From contig JAFGIP010000064.1 in the NCBI GenBank assembly GCA_016929525.1, positions 1 to 64,000 on the forward strand: DNA of 64,000 nt. Reading direction: 5' to 3'. The notes under the pieces were generated by a model. That model made no database searches and was not told where the DNA came from. It was given only the letters and a program-made list of their open reading frames with translations. The translations under genes and the position numbers were made by a program. Shown here one piece after another: positions 9,646 through 17,456 of the stretch. Origin of the DNA: Bacteroidales bacterium (GTDB lineage: Bacteria > Bacteroidota > Bacteroidia > Bacteroidales > UBA10428). Every line of letters starts with the position of its first letter. The stretch's first letter is position 1.

Positions 9646-9996
9646 CTAGTCACTTAAAATATTTCTGATCTTATTTTCTAAATCTGGTAAGTTGTTTTCG
9701 ATAACCTGCCAGACTTCCTCTGCGTCAATTCCAAAATAATTGTGTGCAATAATATTTCTAAATCCACGAATCTTAAACCAATCAATCTGCTGCTCTGTCG
9801 ATAATCTGAAATCATCCGTTAATTTCTCTGCCATTTCTCCAATTATCACGAAATTCATCATAACTGCATCAAATGATTTTGAATCAGCAAATAATTCGTC
9901 AGCATTTTTATAAGGATCTGCGTATTGCTTAATTTTCTAAATTGAATCAATCACATTAAGCAAGCATGCAAAATCTTTATGTGACTGTTTAGGCAT
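9646..9996 (-). pseudogene. hepT: HepT-like HEPN toxin with in-frame amber codon
   Basis: Reading from an ATG at 9996, the frame gives MPKQSHKDFACLLNVIDSI, then TAG (codon 20, positions 9937-9939), then KIKQYADPYKNADELF and on to a normal C-terminus. The whole length of a HepT/DUF86 HEPN ribonuclease (about 116 codons) is otherwise intact. The RNase motif R-x4-H-x-Y is present (RNIIAHNY). A single CAG-to-TAG change explains the break. The ATG overlaps the mntA end by 8 bp, the usual arrangement of this toxin-antitoxin pair. A downstream ATG at 9861 leaves only 71 codons, keeping the RNase motif but losing the first helices. It is probably inactive unless the stop is a sequencing error or is suppressed. 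Confidence 0.75.
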
Positions 9997-10288
9997 ACTT
10001 TGTCTCGGATTGAATTTGGTTCTTAAAGATTGGTTTAATATATTTCAATCGACATACATCAACCTGTCTATTAAATCGTGATTGAATCTCCTCCTTTAAC
10101 TTTTGTTTAAGTGCATACAAATCAGGAGTATCTGGTTTGAACTCAATTATCAGGTCAATATCACTGGAATCATTTTGCTCTCCACGGGACATAGAACCAA
10201 AAATTCCAATTTTAGTCAAATGATAATCACGTAACAATCTATCCTTATTAGTTCTCAAATAACTTAATATGTTGTTAGAATCAACCAT
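9989..10288 (-). CDS. mntA: MntA-like antitoxin nucleotidyltransferase
   Basis: A 99-residue minimal nucleotidyltransferase. It carries the polymerase-beta fold signature GS-x10-DxD in full (GS of GIFGSMSRGEQ, then DID), followed by a basic C-terminus. In characterised HepT/MntA pairs the antitoxin adds AMP units to the tyrosine of the toxin R-x4-H-x-Y motif and so silences it. The gene is directly upstream of, and overlaps by 8 bp, the hepT frame, which here is interrupted. If the toxin is dead this antitoxin may be on its way to loss, or may act on other HepT copies in the genome. Confidence 0.85.
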   Translation of the reverse strand: MVDSNNILSYLRTNKDRLLRDYHLTKIGIFGSMSRGEQNDSSDIDLIIEFKPDTPDLYALKQKLKEEIQSRFNRQVDVCRLKYIKPIFKNQIQSETKYA

Positions 10289-10615
10289 TTAATCCGTTTA
10301 GTTATCCAAATATACAAGTTTTTCAATTATCTACTGATATACCTAGTAGCCCTTTCGCTCCATTACCTATAACTTGGAGATAATAGGAAAATGCAAAATC
10401 GAATTGAAATTCTGAAAAAGGGAAAACATTGATTGACTTAACTCCTTTCATGTAATAACATTTGCACTTTCAAGCATCCGTAAAGTTATTTACACTTTTT
10501 AATATCCTGATTCGGTTTGCTTCCGACTATAGACTGAAGGTCTTCAAATGAATTATAATCCCCGAGGAAGTGAGGAAGATTGCATTAAACTTATATTTAT
10601 AGGGTAAGGTTATAT
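10289..10615. other. Spacer upstream of mntA
   Basis: About 330 bp between the mntA start and the PIG-L gene end. Apart from the promoter candidate at 10307-10314, I see no gene, no terminator with a T tract and no obvious repeat. Confidence 0.5.
10307..10314 (-). promoter_or_regulatory. Candidate -7 promoter element for mntA-hepT
   Basis: The minus strand reads TATATTTG, an exact match to the Bacteroidota -7 consensus TAnnTTTG, 19 bp before the mntA ATG. I find no convincing -33 TTTG at the usual distance, so this rests on one element. Confidence 0.4.
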
Positions 10616-11260
10616 TTATGTAAGAGTTACCTTACGTGCATAAAATGCTTCAGCATATGTAGTAGCCGACTCCATTCCTCTTAACCGTGGAAGTGCCTTA
10701 AATGTCTCATCGTCAAACCAATGCTTCTCCTGCTGTGATTTAAACGCTTCTATAAGAATTCGGTTTCTCTTGTCTATATATTTTGGTTCCAAAGGTGAAT
10801 AAAAATTTGGGATACCCAGATCACCGTCATACTTTGGAATTTCGTATTCAAGTATAAGATGGTTACGCCAGGTGTTCCAGGTCAGATCACTTACCAGGCG
10901 ATGGTCCTGATGTCTGTCATTCCGGTAATGAGTGAAAATTATATCAGGATTAAATTCACGTTTAATACTTTCGAAGAAGTCTTTTACTTCAGCTGCCATA
11001 AAAGGAAGAAAGCCGTCGCGATAATCATTAATAACAATATCAGAATTACCGATTCCTTTAAGAAACATTCCGGCGCTGCTGCCTGCCTCCGTTTTCCTTA
11101 TTTCGTTAGAAGCAAAAACAACCCATTTCACAGCATCTATCTTATAATTATCAAACAGCTTAAGCAATGTACCACCTGCCCCGATCTCAATATCGTCGCA
11201 GTGTGCACCCAGGCAAAGTACATTTAATGGTTTGTCATTATCAAGTTTAAAACCAAGCAT
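10616..11260 (-). CDS. PIG-L (LmbE-like) deacetylase
   Basis: A 214-residue zinc-dependent deacetylase of the PIG-L/LmbE family, which removes acetyl from N-acetylated sugars. The zinc motif near the N-terminus is GAHCDDIEIG (18-27; commonly AHPDDE) and a second metal-binding region is HYRNDRHQDH. The gene lies 5 bp downstream of the cytidylyltransferase in the same operon, so it probably deacetylates a sugar or sugar nucleotide made there. Start ATG at 11260 fits the family, which begins some 10-15 residues before the zinc motif. Confidence 0.85.
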   Translation of the reverse strand: MLGFKLDNDKPLNVLCLGAHCDDIEIGAGGTLLKLFDNYKIDAVKWVVFASNEIRKTEAGSSAGMFLKGIGNSDIVINDYRDGFLPFMAAEVKDFFESIKREFNPDIIFTHYRNDRHQDHRLVSDLTWNTWRNHLILEYEIPKYDGDLGIPNFYSPLEPKYIDKRNRILIEAFKSQQEKHWFDDETFKALPRLRGMESATTYAEAFYARKVTLT

Positions 11261-11265
11261 AGTAT

Positions 11266-12063
11266 TTATTTTGATCCGTTTCCGTTTTTATTCCAGACTT
11301 CCCAGGGAGCATTCCCTCTGGCATACGCTTCGTCAAGGGTTTGCTTGTCCTTGTATGTGTCCATGCTGGCCCAGAATCCCTGGTGATTCCACGATACAAG
11401 TTTTTTCTCCTTAATAAGCCGCTGAAAAGGTTGGTTTACCAGTTCATCGCCGAATTCCATGTAATCAAAAATTTCATTCCGAAGGATGAAATAACCTGTA
11501 TTGATATATAAACCGGAACTTCCAATATGGCTGATACTGTTCACAAGTCCGTCTTCTTCACGCTTAACTACGTGGAAACTATGCGTTGGCTGATGAGCGA
11601 CAAATGAAGCAACTTTATCTTTCTGGCCTTCAAACCAGTTTATCATATCAGCAAGGTTCAGATCGGTAAGGCCATCACTGTAATTTGCTAGAAAAGCTTC
11701 TTCACCTTTCAGGTGGTCTTTTACCTGCATCAACCGCATTCCAATATTTGAATTAATCCCGGTATCGACGAATGTTATTGTCCAGTCATCGATATCGGTG
11801 CTTAACAGTTCAATATTTTTCCCGCCTTTTTTGTAAACAAAGTCATTTGATATTGTCTCGTCGTAGTTAACAAAATAGTTCTTTATAACATCAGCCTGAT
11901 GGCCAAGGCAGAGAATGAAATCTTTATGCCCGTAATGAGCATAATATTTCATGATGTTCCATATTATTGGGCGATAACCGATAGGGACCATAGGTTTTGG
12001 CACTTTGTCGGAATATTCACGGAGCCTCATGCCCAGACCACCGCAAAAAAGAACTACTTTCAT
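11266..12063 (-). CDS. rfbF: Glucose-1-phosphate cytidylyltransferase
   Basis: A 265-residue sugar nucleotidyltransferase that should make CDP-glucose from CTP and glucose-1-phosphate. The N-terminal signature FCGGLGMRLRE (6-16) followed by KPMVPIG is the nucleotide-binding loop, and 'GHQADVIKNYF', 'VDTGINSNIGMRLMQVKDHL' and 'NHQGFWASMDTYKDKQTLDE' are typical of RfbF rather than of RmlA or GalU. Length is normal. It stands at the 5' side of a PIG-L gene and 224 bp downstream of the C-methyltransferase gene. It sets the nucleotide (CDP) for the sugar made by this cluster. Confidence 0.92.
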   Translation of the reverse strand: MKVVLFCGGLGMRLREYSDKVPKPMVPIGYRPIIWNIMKYYAHYGHKDFILCLGHQADVIKNYFVNYDETISNDFVYKKGGKNIELLSTDIDDWTITFVDTGINSNIGMRLMQVKDHLKGEEAFLANYSDGLTDLNLADMINWFEGQKDKVASFVAHQPTHSFHVVKREEDGLVNSISHIGSSGLYINTGYFILRNEIFDYMEFGDELVNQPFQRLIKEKKLVSWNHQGFWASMDTYKDKQTLDEAYARGNAPWEVWNKNGNGSK

Positions 12064-12109
12064 AATGTATAGTATTTAATGTTTTCTATCTGTTGGGTTT
12101 AGCCTGTAA

Positions 12110-12270
12110 TTATTTGGTTTATATTGTTTTGGTATAATGGTTTGATGGAAAGATGGAATATTGATTTATCCAAAACCTAATCCCTCAGTTCCCTGATCCA
12201 ATCTCCCATTATTCCATTATCCCATCATTTCATATTATCATTATACATTCACCCATTTTTTAATTCTGCC
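12110..12270. repeat. Degenerate short repeats in intergenic DNA
   Basis: The 224-bp gap between rfbF and the methyltransferase gene is low-complexity. It contains several diverged copies of a CCATTAT/CCCATCAT-like motif (around 12205-12260), with short TGG-rich words before it (12140-12160). No gene fits here. Similar simple repeat-rich spacers occur at 27296-27451 and 62636-62697. Confidence 0.45.
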
Positions 12271-12287
12271 ATTCATTTCTTTCCCTC

Positions 12288-13457
12288 TTACAATGCAAAT
12301 ATCTCAGGATAAACTCCCATATCGTGAAGTGACTGAGTAATTTCTTTCTGATAGACACCGTTCATTATGATCACCGCATCGGGCTGATAATCTTTCAGGA
12401 ATAAAGGTTGTTTATACTGTTTCCCGATTCCCGGGATAAAATTACCTTCCATATGCGGATTAATGTCTACTACATATTCAATAGCATCAAGGTCGGCAAA
12501 GTTTGTAAGGAAACCAACAGATTTTGATCCGCCTCCCCAAACAACAACCTTACTGCCTTTTTCTTTAAGTGAAATTAGTTTTTCACGCCACTCGTTCAAT
12601 TGCTTTTCAATTTTAACCCTGAAGTTATCAATTCTTGCTCTTTGTTCCCCGATACTTTCTTCTATATCGAAAGTTTTTGTTGAAGGAACATCAGTTGGTT
12701 TGGCTTCGATAAGCAAATACTGATCACTGTATACCAGTCGAAGATCCAGGATTTCATATCCTGTAGAACGAAATAATCTCCCTAATGATCCTGCACTGAA
12801 GTAGGAGCAATGCTCGTAATAAATATCCCAGAAAGCCTGTATGTCGAGTATTCTTGATATTTGCGGGATTTCGAAAAATACAACCGTATCCGGACTGTTG
12901 TTCAGCGATTTCCTGATAAGTGACAGAAAATCGTAAGTGCCATGGATGTGTTCGAGAGTGTGACGACAGGATATCATTGCAGCTTTGAGATCGCCATGTT
13001 TTTCCGAATAGAATTCTTTATAGAATGTCAGATTTGGATTTGTCTGACGACCTTCTTCATAAGCCGGGTCAATTCCTATACCTTTTCCCCGGTTGAGTTC
13101 TGTCAGCAGGTTAATGAAATCGCCTTTACCACAACCGATTTCCATGGTTGTTTTACCTTTGAGGTTGTATTTTTCTATTAACTCATTTGAGATTCCGGTA
13201 AGGTATTCCATGAATGTTTTTGAAAATCCCTGCTGGTCTTCATATCCGCCTGTAAAATAATCAATGGTTGTATCAAACAGTCTGTTGAAGACAAAACCGC
13301 AGCTATTACAAAAACCAAGTTCTATATCTTTACGTGGTACGTTTAATGCTTCTTCTTTCGATTTTACGGTAACGAGGCTGAAAACAGGTGCATTTTTAAT
13401 TTTGAAAAAACCATCAATATGCTCGCCGCCGCAGTTAGGACATTTTTTATGTAACAT
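12288..13457 (-). CDS. Sugar C-methyltransferase (SAM-dependent, zinc-binding)
   Basis: A 389-residue three-part methyltransferase of the TylC3/NovU type. The N-terminal zinc site is Cys6, Cys9, Cys50 and Cys53 (CPNC and CNSC). The SAM-binding loop is EIGCGKGDF (106-114), with 'CRHTLEHI' further on. The C-terminal domain has a second Rossmann-like loop, VVVWGGGSKSVGF. This architecture is known for 3-C-methylation of 4-keto-deoxysugar nucleotides in branched sugars. It is 5 bp downstream of the RmlC-like gene, so the product is probably a branched CDP-linked deoxysugar. Some relatives act on other keto sugars. Confidence 0.85.
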   Translation of the reverse strand: MLHKKCPNCGGEHIDGFFKIKNAPVFSLVTVKSKEEALNVPRKDIELGFCNSCGFVFNRLFDTTIDYFTGGYEDQQGFSKTFMEYLTGISNELIEKYNLKGKTTMEIGCGKGDFINLLTELNRGKGIGIDPAYEEGRQTNPNLTFYKEFYSEKHGDLKAAMISCRHTLEHIHGTYDFLSLIRKSLNNSPDTVVFFEIPQISRILDIQAFWDIYYEHCSYFSAGSLGRLFRSTGYEILDLRLVYSDQYLLIEAKPTDVPSTKTFDIEESIGEQRARIDNFRVKIEKQLNEWREKLISLKEKGSKVVVWGGGSKSVGFLTNFADLDAIEYVVDINPHMEGNFIPGIGKQYKQPLFLKDYQPDAVIIMNGVYQKEITQSLHDMGVYPEIFAL

Positions 13458-13462
13458 CTCTT

Positions 13463-14011
13463 TTACTGTTTTTTTAGAAAATCTGTTTTAAAATCCGGCC
13501 ATGTCTGGTCCTTTTCGGAGATCACTACCGGATCGACAGGTAATTTAATACCTATTTGCGGATCGTTATACCTTACACCCCAATCCATGCCAGGCACATA
13601 AAAATTGGTGGTAAAGTATGTTATTTCAGTATTATCCTCAAGAGTGATAAAACCCTGTGCAAATCCTTCGGGTGAGTAAAGTGCTTTATGATTATCCTCT
13701 GTCAGCGTTTCGCCAAACCACTGAAGGAAAGTTGGAGAATCAGGGCGCAAATCAACGATCATATCGAAAATAGCCCCTCGTGTGCAGCGAATCATTTTAC
13801 ACTCCTGGTATGGAGCAACCTGGAAATGAAGTCCTCTAAGCGTTCCTTTTTCTTTGCTGAGCGATGTATTAATCTGGGCAATATTCCCGTTCAATCCATG
13901 TTCTTCCATTTCCCTCTTACACCAGCTGCGGCCGAAAAAACCACGTTCATCACCAATTTTATTTATCTCAATAACGAATGCTCCTTTAAGTTTTGTCTCG
14001 TTAAATATCAT
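13463..14011 (-). CDS. RmlC-like sugar 3,5-epimerase family protein
   Basis: A 182-residue cupin related to dTDP-4-dehydrorhamnose 3,5-epimerase. The base LRGLHFQ (His62), Lys72 and the tyrosine of 'TYFTTNFY' (Tyr132) are in place. The second conserved histidine, in the usual FAHGF block, is replaced (GFAQGF, Gln119). That change suggests a single-position epimerase or altered substrate rather than classical RmlC, which fits the CDP-sugar context. It is 11 bp downstream of the SDR gene. Confidence 0.82.
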   Translation of the reverse strand: MIFNETKLKGAFVIEINKIGDERGFFGRSWCKREMEEHGLNGNIAQINTSLSKEKGTLRGLHFQVAPYQECKMIRCTRGAIFDMIVDLRPDSPTFLQWFGETLTEDNHKALYSPEGFAQGFITLEDNTEITYFTTNFYVPGMDWGVRYNDPQIGIKLPVDPVVISEKDQTWPDFKTDFLKKQ

Positions 14012-14022
14012 TTTTTATCTAA

Positions 14023-15069
14023 TTAATAAGTCCATTCAAGATTATTATTCAACATACCCAATGATTTAAGCCTGTCAATTACTTTTAGTCTGATAAGCTG
14101 TGATTCGCGATAATTAGGATCATTAAAACCTACTGCTACAAGATTATTTTTAATATCGGTTACAGTTTTAATCAGATCTTCCTGTGGCTGATGATTTGGT
14201 GCAAGACTTTTAAACAAGTCGAAGTTAGCGCGGTATGAACGTTTATCGGGCGGGGCATCGGGATTTACACTAATCTTCACTCCGGGAATTACCGAACCAA
14301 TAGCTTCTGCGAGGTCTTTTATTTGATTGTTCCACTGGTTACTACCAGTATTCACGGCAAGGAACTTACCTCCGTTTTCTTTTTTACGTTGAACACCCCA
14401 GTCAATAGCCCTTGCCATATCGAGTGTATTTATCATTGGTCGCCATGGTGTGCCATCGCTAAGAATAGAAATTTCTTTGTTCACCAGTGCACCGGCAACA
14501 AAATCGTTAAGCACCAGGTCGAGACGCAGGCGGTTTGTCCATCCGCAAGCGGTAGCAAATCTATGGCATGTAATTATAAAATCGTCAGATGCAAGGGGTT
14601 CCAGTTCTTCTTCAGCGTGTACTTTTGAACGTGCATAAGCAGTAAGCGGATTAAGCTTATCACCCTCTTTACGTTCCGTGTCATCGGCCAACCCATACAT
14701 ACTGCAAGATGATGCATATACAAACGATTTAACGCCGTTATCTTTTGCCATCTTTGCCAGTCGTACTGCGGCACGATAATTTATATCGAGTGTTACTTCT
14801 TCAAACTGAAAGCTCATCGGATCGTTTGATATAGCTGCAAGATCAACAATAGCATCCACACCTTCAAGATATTTTTCCGGGAAAGTTCTGATATCACCAT
14901 AAATCTGCTGATCAAGTAATACTTCAGGAATGTAATCGGCATTGGTAAGGCAATGCGCGAAATATCCTATATCGTATCCTATCAGCTCACCATCAGAATA
15001 TGTTTTTCTAAGTTGATTAACAACGCTTGGTCCAATGTATCCAAGGTTTCCGACAATAATTATTTTCAT
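14023..15069 (-). CDS. NAD(P)-dependent sugar epimerase/dehydratase (extended SDR)
   Basis: A 348-residue extended short-chain dehydrogenase. The dinucleotide-binding motif is GNLGYIG (7-13), the serine region SSCSMYG (120-126) and the catalytic pair Tyr145-x3-Lys149 (YARSK). It should act on a nucleotide-sugar as a 4,6-dehydratase, epimerase or ketoreductase. It is not a clear CDP-glucose 4,6-dehydratase of the RfbG kind, which has a different N-terminal motif. It starts the block RmlC-like epimerase, C-methyltransferase, rfbF and PIG-L, and follows the DUF418 gene by 12 bp. Confidence 0.85.
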   Translation of the reverse strand: MKIIIVGNLGYIGPSVVNQLRKTYSDGELIGYDIGYFAHCLTNADYIPEVLLDQQIYGDIRTFPEKYLEGVDAIVDLAAISNDPMSFQFEEVTLDINYRAAVRLAKMAKDNGVKSFVYASSCSMYGLADDTERKEGDKLNPLTAYARSKVHAEEELEPLASDDFIITCHRFATACGWTNRLRLDLVLNDFVAGALVNKEISILSDGTPWRPMINTLDMARAIDWGVQRKKENGGKFLAVNTGSNQWNNQIKDLAEAIGSVIPGVKISVNPDAPPDKRSYRANFDLFKSLAPNHQPQEDLIKTVTDIKNNLVAVGFNDPNYRESQLIRLKVIDRLKSLGMLNNNLEWTY

Positions 15070-15081
15070 TTCCGTTTTATA

Positions 15082-16314
15082 TTAAGATTTTGAATTATTA
15101 ATTCCGTTTTTAATGAATTTTAATGATGTTTTATAAGTCAGGTCTCTCCAAATCCACTCAAGAGGTCCGTATCTGAATTTGCTAAACCATATCATACTTC
15201 CAATTATTAGGCTTATATAGGAACAAATTACAATAACTTCAAGCCATGCAAGTCCCAGTTTGCCATACAGTGCGAAAAATGCACCATTAAAAAGAATGAG
15301 TCCGACAACACTCTGCATGATATAATTTGTAAGAGACATACGGCCTGCATAAGCCAAAGGTTCAATTATTTTGGTCAATATTCTTTTTTCATAGAGTAAG
15401 CTTATTAAATATAAATAAAGGAAGGATTGAGCTATATTTGAAACAATGCGTAATTTGATAATAATTACATATAGCTTGTAATTATCTGTTGGTAAATGAT
15501 CCAAAGAATTATAGTATATTCTGAATATAATAACAAGGGGAAGGGCAATAACTGCGACCGGTGTTAATTTTTTCAAACTTTCCGGTATTTTATTGTAGAA
15601 TTTATACCTGCCTGCCGAATACCCAATAAAAATCAAAGCAATAAGTGTAGGAAAATACTCTACATTTCTGAAATAGACAGAGTACTCATATAACCGGAAC
15701 TTAAGAAAATCTTTAAATGTGCCTGATAAGTTAATGGTTAAAATATCTGTATAAATATAATTATTATTTTCTGACAGGGTTTTATAATCGTATGAAGCTA
15801 AAATTTTATTTAAGGCACCAAATATATGTCCGTATAAAGGGCAAAGAAGAATTAATACTGCTGCAATCAGAACATATCTTACTTTTACTTTTCTTACCAT
15901 TAATACAATGAACCCGGCTATTGAGTATAGCATAAGGACATCTCCTCCCCAAAGAAGCAATAAATGAATTAAACCGAATAACATCAGGTAAAAATACCTC
16001 CGCAAAAAGAATGATTTAGAAAAATTGCCCTTCTCTTCCATTTTGTTTATCTGCATTCCAAATCCAACTCCAAATAAGAAAGAGAAGATCGGGAAGAACT
16101 TCGAGTTGAAGAAGTTTGAAAGAATCCAGTCTGCAATTTGATTCCAGACACCTTCCTTCATCCAGATAAAAGCTTCAGGATGATTTACCGATGAGGACAT
16201 ATACCGGATATTCACAACGAAAATCCCTAAAAGAGCAAATCCCCGGAAGATATCAAGAAGTGCAATACGGTTGACAGCCTTGGTTGGTGCGTATGAATCT
16301 GTTTTTTGGCTCAA
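15082..16314 (-). CDS. DUF418 (YeiB-like) membrane protein
   Basis: A 410-residue polytopic membrane protein with the DUF418/YeiB opening 'RIALLDIFRGFALLGIFVVNIR' and a later 'FSKFRYGPLEWIWRDLTY', the two hallmarks of this group. Related families (HGSNAT/acyltransferase-3) move acetyl groups across membranes; DUF418 itself is not well characterised. I use a TTG start at 16314 because no ATG lies before the motif and it overlaps the previous stop as TTGA, a translational-coupling layout. Its position after an MBOAT and an SGNH gene suggests a part in acylation or in an acyl-related step of export. Confidence 0.8.
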   Translation of the reverse strand: MSQKTDSYAPTKAVNRIALLDIFRGFALLGIFVVNIRYMSSSVNHPEAFIWMKEGVWNQIADWILSNFFNSKFFPIFSFLFGVGFGMQINKMEEKGNFSKSFFLRRYFYLMLFGLIHLLLLWGGDVLMLYSIAGFIVLMVRKVKVRYVLIAAVLILLCPLYGHIFGALNKILASYDYKTLSENNNYIYTDILTINLSGTFKDFLKFRLYEYSVYFRNVEYFPTLIALIFIGYSAGRYKFYNKIPESLKKLTPVAVIALPLVIIFRIYYNSLDHLPTDNYKLYVIIIKLRIVSNIAQSFLYLYLISLLYEKRILTKIIEPLAYAGRMSLTNYIMQSVVGLILFNGAFFALYGKLGLAWLEVIVICSYISLIIGSMIWFSKFRYGPLEWIWRDLTYKTSLKFIKNGINNSKS

Positions 16315-17444
16315 TTGTTAAATTTTTTATCATTAGCTGTATCAATTCCAGCATAATATTTATTTTCACAAATGGTATCAAATATCTGAAGAGTTTTGCT
16401 CAATGCAATATGCAGACCTTCTTCAGTCCAATGTGTATCAGTTCCGTAGTACAAACGCTGTTTGTCTCTGTTAGCAATAAATTCATTATAGATTTCAATC
16501 ACTGGGATATTTCTTTCCTTTAATGCTAAGTACATGCGGGGAATAAAATTGTTGTATTCATCTTTGTTTATCAGTGTGTGGTATACGGTATATTTCGAGG
16601 GGATAATTATGAATATTAGCTCCAGGTTATATTTTTCTTTCAGACTGTCTGACAGCTTCTTTATATTATCGCAGTAATTGTCAATTTCTTCCTGTGAATG
16701 TTTATAATAGAAACTGCGTGGTGTATCACCCACCTGGATACCTCCAAACAGCCATGGTGTATCATAATCTAATGTATACTTAGGTGTAGTTGTAGTAATT
16801 TGTCCGAAAACGTCAAATTTAATAGTTGACAAGGCAGAATAAATATGGGTTGTAAAATAACTTCTGTTTAACAGCTGGCTATACAAAAGTTCAGTATCAT
16901 CGATAAAAAGAAAATCACGAATTGCTGTCAGAGATCTCTTCAACAGTGATCTGTTATCTTCAACATAATTCGATTTTTGCGGAAATTCAAATCGATCGTG
17001 CAGAAATCTTTCCGCAGTTTCATAAATGATATACTTTTTCCTGCCATTTGTATATTTGTTTTCTTCAAGATAAGTCAGAGGTTCATCTTCACGGGCATAA
17101 AATACTTTTTTTCCAAGGCTGTCTGAAAGCTGTTCGGGGAAAGTTGTCATTCTTGAAAAATCGAAAAAACTGTCTCCAAAAGACAGGATATCAGCATCCT
17201 GTAGATCAGGATGTTTTTCTGTAAACCTGTATTTTTCAATATAATCAGGAAGATTATTTTCTCTGAAATGCTTTATAAAATTGAAATAGTATAATTCTCC
17301 CCATTTGGTATTTTCCCAATATTCGGGGATATATTTTTCGAGCAATATGACATTGAACAGAGGTAAGAATCGTATTGCCAGAAATGCATATAAGCAAACT
17401 ATTCCTGCTATATTGATAATCCAACGTAATGCTTTTTCACTCAT
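16311..17444 (-). CDS. AlgJ/AlgX-like SGNH acetyltransferase
   Basis: A 377-residue protein with one N-terminal membrane anchor (about residues 8-30) and an extracytoplasmic SGNH domain. The nucleophile block is GDSF (90-93, Ser92) and the Asp/His pair is DTHW (336-339), exactly the AlgJ/AlgX signature. These enzymes receive acetyl groups from an MBOAT partner and place them on polysaccharide hydroxyls. The MBOAT gene is 12 bp upstream, and the DUF418 gene overlaps its stop codon. Polysaccharide identity is unknown. Confidence 0.85.
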   Translation of the reverse strand: MSEKALRWIINIAGIVCLYAFLAIRFLPLFNVILLEKYIPEYWENTKWGELYYFNFIKHFRENNLPDYIEKYRFTEKHPDLQDADILSFGDSFFDFSRMTTFPEQLSDSLGKKVFYAREDEPLTYLEENKYTNGRKKYIIYETAERFLHDRFEFPQKSNYVEDNRSLLKRSLTAIRDFLFIDDTELLYSQLLNRSYFTTHIYSALSTIKFDVFGQITTTTPKYTLDYDTPWLFGGIQVGDTPRSFYYKHSQEEIDNYCDNIKKLSDSLKEKYNLELIFIIIPSKYTVYHTLINKDEYNNFIPRMYLALKERNIPVIEIYNEFIANRDKQRLYYGTDTHWTEEGLHIALSKTLQIFDTICENKYYAGIDTANDKKFNN

Positions 17445-17456
17445 AGTAACATTTCT

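Noticed and set aside
15082-16314. Possibility that DUF418 starts at a downstream ATG (residue 39)
   Set aside because: That start would drop the conserved LLDIFRGFALLG segment; the TTG start with TTGA overlap fits better.
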